Assembly: GCA_963514095.1 (NCBI GenBank)
Contig: OY741266.1
Coordinates: 10,605,797-10,669,796 of the forward strand
Length of the DNA stretch: 64,000 nt
Direction: 5' to 3'
Source: Eutrigla gurnardus
Lineage: Eukaryota > Chordata > Actinopteri > Perciformes > Triglidae
Numbering within the stretch: position 1 is the stretch's first letter; each line of letters begins with the position of its first letter. Below are positions 12,583-44,500 of the stretch, piece after piece. The translations under genes were made by a program, and so were the position numbers. A model generated the notes under the pieces. It did not search any database and was not told the DNA's origin. It saw nothing but the letters and a program-made list of their open reading frames with translations.

Positions 12583-13064
12583 AATTAAACATGCCAAACA
12601 CAGAACATATGTAATAATGTCCATCAACCACAGATTTCTGTTCACATCTGCATCACAAATCTCATCATGGTAAGGCGCAGCACTTTTTGTTTTAGTTTTT
12701 GGCGTCACACTCTTCTCGTCGTGCCTTCTTGTACTTGCTGTCGGCTCCAAGATCAAGATTGATGGGCGTGTCACAAGGATGCTTTTGGAGATAATCCTCT
12801 CATCACACATCACTCAATAATCTGCAGCCACACGAGCTGCATAGAATATTTTTTTTTACGCCAAGTGTGAAGGACTATAACTGCCAGATCTCAAAGATGA
12901 CATTGAATGAAAAAGGAAGACTGGAGCCTGAACAGCCCAAAAAAAGCACTGTTAGGTAACATGGAGAAAAACAACACAAGGCACAGCCAAAACCTCTTCT
13001 CTCCGTTGTCACTTGTCGGCCTGCCAGCCTGGCTTTACTCAGCGTCCACCAACGCCGGCGTATG

Positions 13065-13067
<3 letters not shown>

Positions 13068-13121
<54 letters not shown>
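13068..13121 (+). repeat. (CA)n microsatellite
   Basis: About 26 CA units, one of few long tracts here with CA rather than GT on the + strand. Confidence 0.97.
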
Positions 13122-13123
<2 letters not shown>

Positions 13124-14308
13124 CATGCACATTCTGGTTCAGGGGTGTTGGAATCTGGCAGGCGGCTCATAATGTCTGAATGTCACATCTTTATGCATGA
13201 TTGCTCTGTATCTACACACACAGGCATGGTTACACTTGCAAACGCACAAGTGCAAATATCCGGATAGAAAGAACTACACGTGCATACGCACTCGTGCACA
13301 TGGAGAAGTAGCAGCTGTCTTCTGCCTGCATCCGCAAACAATCTGACATTCAAATCAAACACTCAAGTCCTTGATATGTATTCCAGGCCAGTTTGTCCTC
13401 AGTTGAGCAGACAAATACCGTCACACAGCTGCAGCCTTTATTTTCTTCTGTTTCATCCTTGTTTCAGGGGGATCAAGAACAGCTTGACTTTTAGGAATCC
13501 AGGCAAAATGACTGGCACTCTGTTCCGTTAGAAACAGCTGTAATAAGTGTCTTTGCTCACTTCTCTGCAATCTGTAAGCCTCCGTTATAGCTTTAAGCTC
13601 TCTTAGATATAGTTTGCATCATGAAACACAAACAAAATGTACAGTTTTTCTTTTTTTATGAGTCAATTTCCAAGAGGTGGTTTCGATCTGAACTGCCACT
13701 TAAGATTTGAAGCCCTGAGCTATTAAGTGCAAAAGAAAGAAAAGAGTGCGCGGGACCGAGCTGTTGGGGGGAACAAAAGTGGAGAAAAGTGCACAAATCT
13801 TTTTGCATTCAAGTGCTGAAGTATCATTGCTCTAAAGGTCTTTTGAGGTTCCAGCTTTTTAAAATATCTTTGGGTTTTTCAGAATATGTGCTGTTTTACA
13901 GATGCATTTGAATGCCTCCTCTGTTCTGGCTGTGAATAGGCAGAAAATGGCCTGTGGTTAAATGAGGCGCTCAGTGTAATTTCAAAGCGAAATCCAAAGC
14001 TGTTAAAAGTTGCTGCTGCGTCTCAACAGTTGGGGCCTTTTTGGAGCAATTAGGGCTCATTTATAAGATGCTCAAACTGTGACTAATCCACTGCTGATGG
14101 TTTTGATCTTTTGATGTTTTGCTACACTGAAAATGACTCACTGGCGGGGGGATATTGACCACTTGTGAACTTCTCACATGTTTATTTGAATCTGGCGCTT
14201 ATTTGATATACTGCATGTGCCTGTGATCTGTGGAGAGATGTATGTGTGTGTGTTTTCTTCTGTTTACGCTCCTGTATTCATTTCGGCATGGTTTGTGTTC
14301 ATTTCCAG

Positions 14309-34674
<20,366 letters not shown>

Positions 34675-35300
34675 CTGGCTTATTAGAGGCAGACCAGACT
34701 CTGTATCCCCTTTATTGCTCTATCGATAGATCCCTGACCGCCTGTCTGGTTGAGTCACCTCAGCCCACATAAACCGAGCCTCATCGTGGTGTGCTCAGCA
34801 TCATCTGACAGCCACCCTCCTCCTCCTCATCCAGCGCTCTGACACAGGGAAGCACCTGACACGCAGCAGCGGTTGTCGTCGGTCTCGTCATACCTTTTTC
34901 AGCCCACCTGCTCCCTTTTCGGGTTAAGCCTTACCATCAGTTCCACTTACCATACAAGCTAACCTCCACATGCCCTTTGTCTACGTCTAAGTATCAGTCT
35001 GTGGGACTTTGGTTGCCAGCACAATGACAAGTGAGAAACCTTGGATCTACCACAAAAGGAACAAGCAGGAAGAGTCCTGTCCACATGGCTTAACCCTCCG
35101 CCTCCTACTCCTCAATCCAACGGTGCCTTCTCATGCAGACGTCAGCCTGATGAAAGTATTTCTGCACAGTAGCCTCTTGTGTGGGGCGACAGCAGTAAAA
35201 CCCTGCAGTCTAAACCGTTTTCAGACAGGGGGGTTCCTGAAAATCCTCTAATCTGTCCGCGACCTTGTCATCAGTAAATTAAGAATAAAGTCAGATGAGA
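34675..35300 (+). other. rhbdl3: rhbdl3 3' UTR, minimal extent
   Basis: Follows the rhbdl3 stop. The first AATAAA on the + strand is at 35284-35289. More AATAAA or near matches near 35882 and 35921 could give longer ends. No coding frame of interest is seen. The 3' end is inferred from the signal only. Confidence 0.5.
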
Positions 35301-37385
35301 ATTTAGGCTAAGTTGGTGTTTTGTCATCATTACAAACATGAGAGGTTTGGATTAAACAGACAGCAGGATAGCTGAACCTCTCCATGTTGGTAGGGAAAAG
35401 CATGGAGTTGCCTTTTGGCACATCCCCAGATATGGATTGATTTGTGTTGAGCACTATTTGAACCTCAAACTTGTGTCTTTTGATGTTTTCTGTGTGCAAG
35501 TAGTGTCACAATTGTACATTGTGCATACAGATTAAAAAAAAAGAAGAAGCAGAAGGTGCCATTCATTAGAAAAAAAAAAAAGATGCCAAAAACACTGCTA
35601 CAAGCACTGAGGGGAAGAGCACATCCCTTGACAAGAATTACATTTGTGCGAGCACAATGAATCTCATTTTGTCAGTACAGAGTCATTCATATGTAACAGA
35701 AAATGTTCATGATCTCTCAAGAATCTCTCGCTGACACCCGTGGGACAACTAGAAAATGCATATTCCTGTCATCGCGGCGTCCCCTCCGGCCTTTTGCAGT
35801 GGTTTTAATGCGATTGGTTAATATTGTTTATTATGTTTGCATATTGACTGATGAAGTGTTGACTTAAAGTGTTATTAGACTAATAAAACATTCACCATTG
35901 GGGACAGCCGGGCCATTCTGAATAAATGTGGTCTTTTTTCTCATTACCAAATGTAGGAGAGCACACATGCCTGACCTCGACTACATCCGGGCTGGGGTCG
36001 TTTCACTCTCATATCTGGAGGCAATGGGGGGAAGGAAGTAAATCAATGCACCTCATTAGTTCCTGTCACAACGTAAATTGTTAATTGATTGAACCGGGAT
36101 AGAAAAATGACCCCAGCCCGCTGTAGGTCTCAAACTGTACTGTAACCTCATGTTACGCTGGTAACCGCTTCGCACAAACACTATCATAATGTAATTATAT
36201 ACAGATTAATATTTTAACATGCATTTGCTGTTGATTTTTTTTAACTTGGTGATATTGGTATGTTGTTGAATTGTTCGGTCAGTCCACATTGTGATACGTT
36301 AGCTATATCCTGTATGTATCCTATTTAAGAATTGGTTCCAGATGGTCTGGGGTTGTATATAATAAGGGCTATCACACAAAACTGAGTGGGGGGGTGAATC
36401 AATGATAATATTTTAACATTGTGCATATTTTGTAGATTTAATATGTACATAATGGAGTATATTAAACATTTTTTTACAGAAACAAAATGTGATTTCTTTG
36501 GATTTTTGCTCTCTCTGTTAATGCATGTGACACATGCTCACGCACACCTACTTGTTTTGTTCAGTTTTCTCCTTGGGACAGGACGTACCCCCCACTGTGC
36601 AAAGAAAGGTGCCCAAAACGAGCAGGTTTGTAGCCTTGAAACCAGATTAAGTTCAAAGCCTTTGTGGGGGAAAAAGCAGCCGTCAAAGTGATCAATGAAA
36701 TGTGCAAGAATCGGCCATAATTCATTCAGAGAAGGGACTCTTTAAGCTGTCACCGAACATCTTCTCTGTCTAGCCGGTACAACCGTATGGAGAGTAGCGG
36801 TGTTTGAAGGCGTACAATGAAAAATTCATTAGGCGGCCAAGGAAAGCCTCCTCAGTCGTGTTTCCCCTTCATAAATCTCCAATTACAGAGGTAATCATTC
36901 ACCTTGGTGAGAACGAGAAGACAAGTGAAGCTGCAGGAAACGAAAATCTGTGTGAATGCATTTGTAGTGCTGCCTGCTGAGAGCAGCACTTGTTACAATA
37001 TGACCACTTTTTAATTTGCAATACATGTCTCTTTAGGTTGCATGCAAGATACAAACTTAGGTTGACGTTGACCCTCATCGGTTATCCGTGCTTATAATAA
37101 GCTGGTGGTGATGGTTGGTGTCATCCTATTCTGTCTCGTGTACTTAGTAAAAAATATAATTCTCTCTGCTTGTACTATTTGTGACATGAAAGGCATGTTG
37201 TTCAGAGCACATCAGACTGGGTCAGGGTCCATAGTATTTACAGAGCACTGCATTTATGACACTTCAGGGCCAAATATATGTGGACACCAGTACATTCACG
37301 GCTTCTACATTACGTATGTGATTTTGAACACCTCATTCTAATACTATGGCTAAGTAACAGTCTCCACTCTTCCTGTCTGCGGGCC
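35301..37385. other. intergenic stretch after rhbdl3
   Basis: No gene seen. Poly(A) runs near 35530 and 35570. A unique block at 36780-36910 is rich in ATTA/TAAT cores (TTCATTAGGCGG, CAATTACAGAGGTAATCATTC) and could be a regulatory element. An alternative, longer rhbdl3 3' UTR could extend to the AATAAA matches near 35882-35930. Confidence 0.5.
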
Positions 37386-37389
37386 CATT

Positions 37390-37522
37390 CAGCTGAGGAA
37401 GAGGAGAGGCCCTTCCCCAAACAGCTGAGGAAGAGGAGAGACCCTTCTCCATTCAGCTGAGGAAGAGGAGAGGCCCTTCCCCAAACAGCTGAGGAAGAGG
37501 AGAGACCCTTCTCCAAACAGCT
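37390..37522 (+). repeat. 32-bp minisatellite with 64-bp dimer pattern
   Basis: CAGCTGAGGAAGAGGAGAG starts at 37390, 37422, 37454 and 37486, and the fifth CAGCTG is at 37518: an exact 32-base period. Odd units end GGCCCTTCCCCAAA and even units end GACCCTTCTCC, so the array grew by doubling a two-unit block. Multiple of neither 3 nor a known domain; open frames through it are incidental. Confidence 0.93.
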
Positions 37523-37679
37523 GTTGGAACCAGTTATTGTCTAAAACAGCAGTGAAACCATGAAAACGACCAGAAGTCGTTTCCATATGTAACAAATACA
37601 TAAACATATACATTATTTATTATGCATAATAAATAATACAAATACACAGAAAATCACAGAATTTCCCCAAAACATTCAT

Positions 37680-37945
37680 CCATGACGCTAAGAAACGACG
37701 AGGCCGTTTCTATTCCTGCAGCGTACTTTGTCGCCACCAAGCGGACACACGTCGTAGTCGCAGCCGTAATCACGTGAGGAAGACCATTTCACAGCTGTAA
37801 TCAACATTTCAAACGTGTCCTTTGTCCTAGTTGCTGTGAATAAAGACGTCGACTGACGGGAGGTCAGCGTGCGACGGTTGCCAGCAACTCAAATCCCTTG
37901 AAACCGGTGGGCTACTCGGTGCACAAGGAGACGAAAGTGCGTCTC
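37680..37945. promoter_or_regulatory. CpG-dense patch with perfect RFX X-box
   Basis: CpG pairs are far denser than in the flanks. At 37877-37888 GTTGCCAGCAAC fits the X-box consensus GTNRCC-RGYAAC with no spacer; RFX factors bind such sites at ciliary gene promoters. A CACGTG E-box is near 37772. No recognised gene starts here. Confidence 0.4.
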
Positions 37946-38625
37946 TTCGGTGTTTAATTGTAACATAATGACAAAGACGGTGAGGTGAAAGAAGCATTTA
38001 GAGTAAATATTCACAACGTGTTTGTATTTATTAATTTCAGGATCTCTGTGATTAATAAGGCGAATGATGCTGACAAGCAAACGCACCGTGGCATCGAGCT
38101 ATAAAGCCTACAAAAGGTTATGAAGGGGCCTACTTCTTATTCTCACGACATGAGAACGGAACTATGTGTTAGTCAACCTCCTGTCTTAGGCAATCCTAAT
38201 GGTTTTTCATATTGCTTCATATTAGAGAAGTCGTCTAGTGCTTTGTGTATAATTGTCACATCCTGCAGTGCATTTGACCTATTTGAGGTTGTGCACTACA
38301 TACCCACAAGTGTAACTGTTACAGGTGTTGACAGGACCAGACCACCCAAGTGTGTGTCTGTTGGGCATGTCTTCGAGTTGTGTGACACTTTTGGGAACAG
38401 ATAAACTGAAAGAAATAACGTGTGGAAATATGAGGCTTATTCTTGGTATTGGCAGGGTTGCTCCTGTCTTAACACAAGGACTAGATACAAAAAACTGCTA
38501 TTTATATACTATTATTATTATTATTGGACTATAATATTGACCAGAAAGGTACAACGTGCTAAAAGCACAGGGCTGCTGTATTAGTGACAATGGTATTTTA
38601 GACTGTCACACAATGAAAAGTCTGT

Positions 38626-38771
<146 letters not shown>

Positions 38772-38984
38772 CAGTGTGTTTGCTTCCACTCAGTATCCCT
38801 CTCTACTCTGCGGCTGCTTCTCCATCTGTCTCTGCCCGTTTTGAACCTAGAGGGAGCACGTATAACAGCCTGGTCCTGCGTCAGATGCACACATGAAGGA
38901 AGGACCGGAGGTTCAATCTGTGCGGATCACACCCGGTGAATCAGCCTCACAACAACACATCTAACGTCGAAGTGGAGGAACAAA

Positions 38985-39684
38985 ATGTCTCTCAATGGTG
39001 CAGAAGAAGCAGAAAATGAAGACTATTTCAGCTGCTCAGACAGACAGGAACATGTAGAAGGGATTGAGCTGGATGCTGATATTGTGTTCGCGGTACAGTT
39101 TCCATGAAAGGTGGGATTCCTTCACTTTCACATGGCTGTCAGAGCATTGGTCGCCCATCACTTTGGATGATGTGGTAGAAAGATCTCCTTCTACTGACTG
39201 TTGATGAAGTGAAGGATTCTCATGCCACCACTCCAAACAGCCATGAGCCAACAGTCGAGGTTACACATTGCTCCACAGAGCCGTAGCCTGCTGGTGATGG
39301 TGGTTCAGCTGAGAATCCATCATCCTCTTCCATCCAGCGCTTCCTACTGCTACGACAACCACCTCTGGGATCTCTAATGGCCCCTCTACCCCCAGACCCG
39401 ACACCGTCAGCTCCTCTCCGTCTTCCAGCCCGCAAACCATAACTGCTCAGCTCCCCTCACATTCCCTATCAAGTCTTTTTGACTCTGATTGCAGCCGAAA
39501 GCTTATCTCCCAGATCCAGCGCTCGCTGTCACAGGAGTCCCTGCTGACTTATCAGCTGCCTGAGGGGGAAAGGGAGCCCACCTCAGTGGACTCCCTACAG
39601 ACCAAGGGAACTAAATGGTGGGCTTTGAGGAGTGTCTGCCAGCACAGCAGGAAACATATATTCAGAGGTGAAAACTGCTGTTAA
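38985..39684 (+). pseudogene. coding-like segment broken by frame changes, identity unknown
   Basis: An ATG at 38985 opens MSLNGAEEAENEDYFSCSDR and stops after 40 residues. Further on, VDEVKDSHATTPNSHEPTVE reads in another frame, and 39313-39684 is open for 123 codons without an ATG, giving a Ser/Thr/Pro-rich stretch then SLFDSDCSRKLISQIQRSLS and LLTYQLPEGEREPTSVDSL. The composition looks like real protein rather than noise, but frames change and stops intervene, so I read it as a decayed gene or retrocopy, or exons whose borders I cannot place. It does not resemble C17orf75. An AGAG|GTGAAA donor-like site is at 39667. Confidence 0.35.
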
Positions 39685-40579
39685 AATGGATGCACGATCA
39701 TGTCAGATGTCAGATTATATTAGAAACAGATATGTATAGAATTTATTTATTTATTTGTTTTATTCTTCCTGGAAAGCAAAAAATGATGCATGCTTACGTC
39801 AGCTAGTACAACCCAATTTCAATAATAATTTAATGACATCCATCCATCAATCAATATGCAACTTCGGCTCTGCACAGAGCGAGAGAAGGTCGTGAGCTCA
39901 TCTTTTGAACAATCAAATCAAATTTCTCCCAGTATCATGTCCCTCCTGCCGATCCTGTTTTACTGGGAAATACATCACCATACAGAAGCTATTGCTCTTG
40001 AAATGCTGTTTCTGCTTGACAATAAATGACACAGAATTACTCACTTATTGTTCTGTCTATGTTACTGGCCTTAATAACTATAGTCTAAATGCTTCAGTGT
40101 TTGGCCAGAATTGGGAAAGAATAGGGAAGAACTGAAAATGAGGGCCGAAACCGAAAACTGACACAGTGGTATGGTCTTTGCCTTCGTCCAAAGCAAGCAA
40201 ATTAATGGGCTGTTTGTCCTGCATGTCTCTCCCAGCTATTCTTAGGTTTTTTCTGTAAAACAAGTCTATTTACCATATCTTTTTCCATCAACAAGGAAGT
40301 TCTCCTCCGCAAGTATTTTTATTTTTTGCTGTATTGGTCTAATGTTTTGGGTTTGGGACTATCACAGCTTCTCACTGAAACACTGAAGGCTTATCAGAGC
40401 ATTGCTACTTCTCTATTTGTTGGATCTGGTCATGCGTCGCCATAGAAGAAACAAGAATAGATTCATGCTTTCATGGTAACAGCGTTTGTGTTAATTGTAA
40501 GCATACAAGGAGGGATTTTTATGTCATACTGGTACACCTAATGTAGCCTACGCGTTGATCCCTTTTCTCTCCAGCCATC

Positions 40580-40640
<61 letters not shown>
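40580..40640 (+). repeat. (TTA)n microsatellite
   Basis: About 20 TTA units, followed by looser TTATT repeats. Confidence 0.96.
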
Positions 40641-40800
40641 TTATTATTATTTATTATTATTTAATTTATTTAAGTGTTATCTCACCAGAGAGATTTTTTA
40701 CAGTAAAAGTCCCTGAGATTGAGGACTGGAACATTGCCAAACTGCCTTCCTCTTTGTGTGCCATCTAAATTTATTTTTAAATACATTTTGTGCTCATCCC

Positions 40801-40990
40801 CAGTGGTGTAGTGGAGGGTATACGCAGGTATACGGGGTATACCCACTTCTTTTTCTGGTGGTTTACAGTATACCCACCTATCAGCCAGAAAGCCATTGGA
40901 ATATATGGGAGAGTATACCCACTTCCTCCTCTGTAACCTACCCATCTACCTAGCAGTACACCCACCTCATCAACTACCACCACACCACTG
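40801..40990. mobile_element. 190-bp hAT-type MITE with intact 8-bp target duplication
   Basis: Terminal inverted repeats CAGTGGTGTAGTGG (left) and CCACCACACCACTG (right) match at 13 of 14 positions. CTCATCCC is present directly before (40793-40800) and directly after (40991-40998). An 8-bp duplication and CAGTGG ends are the signature of the hAT superfamily. The interior carries repeated GTATACCCAC words and no coding capacity. Perfect target duplications suggest fairly recent insertion. Confidence 0.92.
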
Positions 40991-41379
40991 CTCATCCCGC
41001 TAAACTGGTAAGCCCAGGTGTGGCCCAGACTTACATGTTGCCCAACAAGCTGATTATAGTTTTTGCACTTGGAGGGAGTGTATAAAGGCTTCAGAAAGAA
41101 ATTAAGGAGCCACTGAATAAACTTAAATTCACCAGGACCCCTGCAGTAGATGCAGAAGTAGCTAGATGTCCCACAGGCTTGAACAGGGACCCAAATACAG
41201 AGGTCACACTATCTAGTGGTTTTGTTCAGTCCGACCCTTATTTGCATGTTGAGTTTGTCCCTAAACACGCAATGAAGACTTGAAATAACAGTCAACACCC
41301 CCTTTTTTAATGTTTTTTTTTTCTAGTCACGACAACGTTGTATGACAATACATTTGTGCAACACTAGGGGCGTGTCCAT

Positions 41380-41549
41380 GACATGACGTCTATTTCCCGT
41401 GTTCGCGAGACTGCGGTGCCTCCACTACAACTTCCTCCAGCTAAAGCGCCATTTTCGGCGTTGTTACGGGACTACAGCATGCTGTTGTCAAACAGATAAT
41501 AAGACCAGTATTTAACGTTGCAAGACCGCTTTCTCAGAATTCATTAGAA
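41380..41549 (+). promoter_or_regulatory. znf207: znf207 promoter and 5' UTR
   Basis: A CpG-containing block just before the start codon holds a CRE-like TGACGTC (41384-41390), TCGCGAGA (41403-41410, core of the TCTCGCGAGA element of housekeeping promoters) and GCGCCATTTTCGGCG (41446-41460, YY1-like on one strand). No TATA box. The pattern suits a broadly expressed gene. The start site is not resolved. Confidence 0.6.
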
Positions 41550-41590
41550 ATGGGACGAAAAAAGAAGAAGCAGATGAAGCCATGGTGCTG
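41550..41590 (+). CDS. znf207: znf207 exon 1
   Basis: 41 bases encoding MGRKKKKQMKPWC and two bases of W14; phase 2 out. The donor reads GCTG|GTATCCTTTT, the U12-type consensus. Confidence 0.95.
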
Positions 41591-44500
41591 GTATCCTTTT
41601 GACTGGAGGACGGAATAGCAGCGAACTAAATGCCAGTGGCTAAACGTTAGCCTGACAAAAGGAAGGCCTAAGCTAGCCTCTCGTAGGGTTTATCGGCTTG
41701 AGCTAACGTTAGCTCAACGATTTAGCAAGTGGACGATAGCAATTCGTTTTGAGGATGTATCTTTTATCCAGTGTGTAATCAATACCGGTAAATAATTTGG
41801 CGTCGAGTACATGGATGAAATTGTGTTGAGTTCATAATGTTGCTTGGAGGAAAGCTGCGAGCTAAACGTTGCGTCCCCTTCCGATGTTGACTAGTTACTC
41901 TTGTTAGCCAAACTGTTAGCCATGCATTGATGGTTCGGGCTAACATTTTAACGCTATCGTTTAAGTTTAAGGCGGATTAGTCTGAGCCCTTGGTTGCCAG
42001 GCCATTTATGATTCATGATGAAGAAGGCCTCATCACGGGTTTTATTTATGCAACATTCACGTTATTTTGGAGGCTTGCATGTGATTTTCTCTGGCTTTGT
42101 GAACTTTTGTGTGTAGTTTTGGTGTTTTGTTAATGGTTCCTGTTTCCACCACAATCCTTAACTCCTTTCTCAAGGTACTGTAATCGAGACTTTGATGATG
42201 AAAAGATCCTCATTCAGCATCAGAAGGCAAAGCATTTTAAATGCCATATTTGCCACAAGAAGTTGTACACAGGCCCAGGCTTGGCTATCCATTGCATGCA
42301 GGTGGGTGCCTTATTCGTTGTCATTTATGGATGAACTATACTTGTCATGATAGTATGCACCTTCTCACTTTGAATGTATTTCAGGTACACAAAGAAACGA
42401 TTGATAGTGTACCAAATGCAATACCTGGAAGAGTAGACATCGAGCTGGAGATCTACGGTATGGAGGGAATACCAGAGAAAGACATGCAGGAAAGAAGACG
42501 AACGTTGGAACAGAAATCGCAAGGTTTGTACCCGTTTCTTTCCCATTTGAGTACTTCTAGGGTATCTAATCTTTGATAATTGTTTTTTCTATAACTATGT
42601 TGCTTCTGAATACTGTGTACTTATATTAAATCCATCCTTCATGTTCTTTTATTGGGGTTAATTTGCATTTTGTTACAGCTTCACCATTACCACGAGTGTT
42701 ATTTTTCTGTTTTTAGAGAGTCAAAAGAAGAAGTCAAACAACCAGGATGACTCTGATGAGGATGACGACGACGATGATGAAGCAGGGCCATCAGTTCAGC
42801 AGGTTGCTGCTGTCCAGCCACAGCCAGGCTATGCTGCTCCGATGACCCAGCTTGGGATGCCTCCGGTGGCTGGCGGACCTGGCATGCACCCTGGATATCA
42901 AGGCAAGGACTTCTGACTCAACTTGAGAAAAAAAGTGCTCATAATTTACTTTTTGAGTCTGGGCCCTTTCACACCTACCACGTTTGGTACAGGCGTTCAG
43001 AATTTTTAGTTTGATCCAAACCAAAATCACAAGTGCGAAACCCATAAAGCGCAACCTTGGTCTGACGAAAATGGGTAGTCCCAGTCTGGATCAAATTGAA
43101 CCATGAACGGGACATTTTGATCATTTTGGATGCTTTGGACTTTTAGACCAATTATAGGTTGTTCTGGCAGACTATTGTCATGTTGTAAGAGTAGCGTAGC
43201 TCTGGAAGTTTTCAAGTGGTCAACAATGTAGGTTTGTTCATGAATAAACATGCAGTGCTAATAATTTACTGTTTAACCACAAAACAACTTGTTAACAATT
43301 TAAAACTAGTGGTTAAACAGTTAGAAGTTTTTTTTTTTTTTTTTAAGCTGAAAGGAGACAGTTGGCCCATATTGAATGTGCCTGAGCCAGTGTTGTCGCT
43401 AGCTTCAAGACATAGCTTGCATCTTGAGGAGTCGTAGCATTTATTCATGACAAATAAATTGTACACGCGTTGTACTGCTACACATACACTCTCAGCAGTC
43501 TCTCAACCGGACACTCGCTAACATATCACCAGGCTTGCTGTACACATGTGGAAACCCTCAGACTAGGAAATTGGCTGCAGTGCAACATAATCTGGTTTGA
43601 CCTAAATGGGACTTGCAAAACCATGACCTGGTTCTTTTGTCTGATAATAAGACAAGTTGATGGACATGTTTTGTCACTTTTTCAAATTTCCTCCATCATA
43701 CAGAAAAATACAACCATGCACCCTCTGATTTCAAATTTCCGTCTTTCACTGAGCCCAGACAGGCTTAATTTCCTGGTTTACTCCGACAGAAACAAAATAC
43801 AACATAGCAAAACAGTCTTGGTTAGTCTTCCCACTGTGGTTTGGTGGAAATAAACCCTCAAGTTACCTGTCTCCCTCTGTCGTTGCTGTCCTCTGTGCTC
43901 CTGGCTGAGCAGCAGCCATTGTTCATTTTTTGAAGGCAGACCATTACATTTACAAAAGAAAATTACAGAAATCGCCCTAAAAAAAAAAACCGTCTCAAAG
44001 AAGATGTAAAGATATAATTTTGGTGAGGTTTGGAATGATGGAGTATTGAGTTGTTAAAAAGAACATGTCTTTACTCCTTGTTACAGGAATGCCTCCCATG
44101 ATGCCCGGCGTTCCTCCAATGATGCATGGCATGCCCCCTGCCATGCATGGGATGCCACCAGGGTAAGAGATCCCGCATTGACTGTGTGTTTGATGATACC
44201 ATTTTGTATTGATAGCAATTTTTTGGTTTGATTAATTGCTTGATTATATGTCCATACAATAACTTTTTATTTTGGGTTGTAAATTTAATAACATTTTACT
44301 GTAGTCATAGTACAGTAGAAACAGTTTAAAGTGATCACGGTTACTGTGATAAATGGCTTATATGAACAAAAAGCTACTTAAAGTAATCAAGTAGTCTGCT
44401 TACAGTGTTCATTTTGGGTCGTTTTCATACATGACAACATACAGGAAAACATTTTGGAATTACAGTACTGCCTCACCATAAGCAAACCAAAAAAGAAAAG

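Larger units (their letters stand above)
1..14308 (+). other. presumed rhbdl3 intron 1 (and possibly upstream sequence)
   Basis: No exon was recognised here. The missing N-terminal exon should end just before a Tyr-Asp-Pro codon run in phase 0; I scanned for a WKxLFDQ-like end with a GT donor and found none, so it is probably upstream. The stretch holds purine-rich sequence near 240-360, a (TTG)n tract at 2143-2161, several transposon relics listed separately, and unique AT-rich DNA between them. Confidence 0.6.

Noticed and set aside
37390..37522. CRISPR-like direct repeats
   Set aside because: Units abut with no unique spacers, and the genome is eukaryotic; this is a minisatellite.
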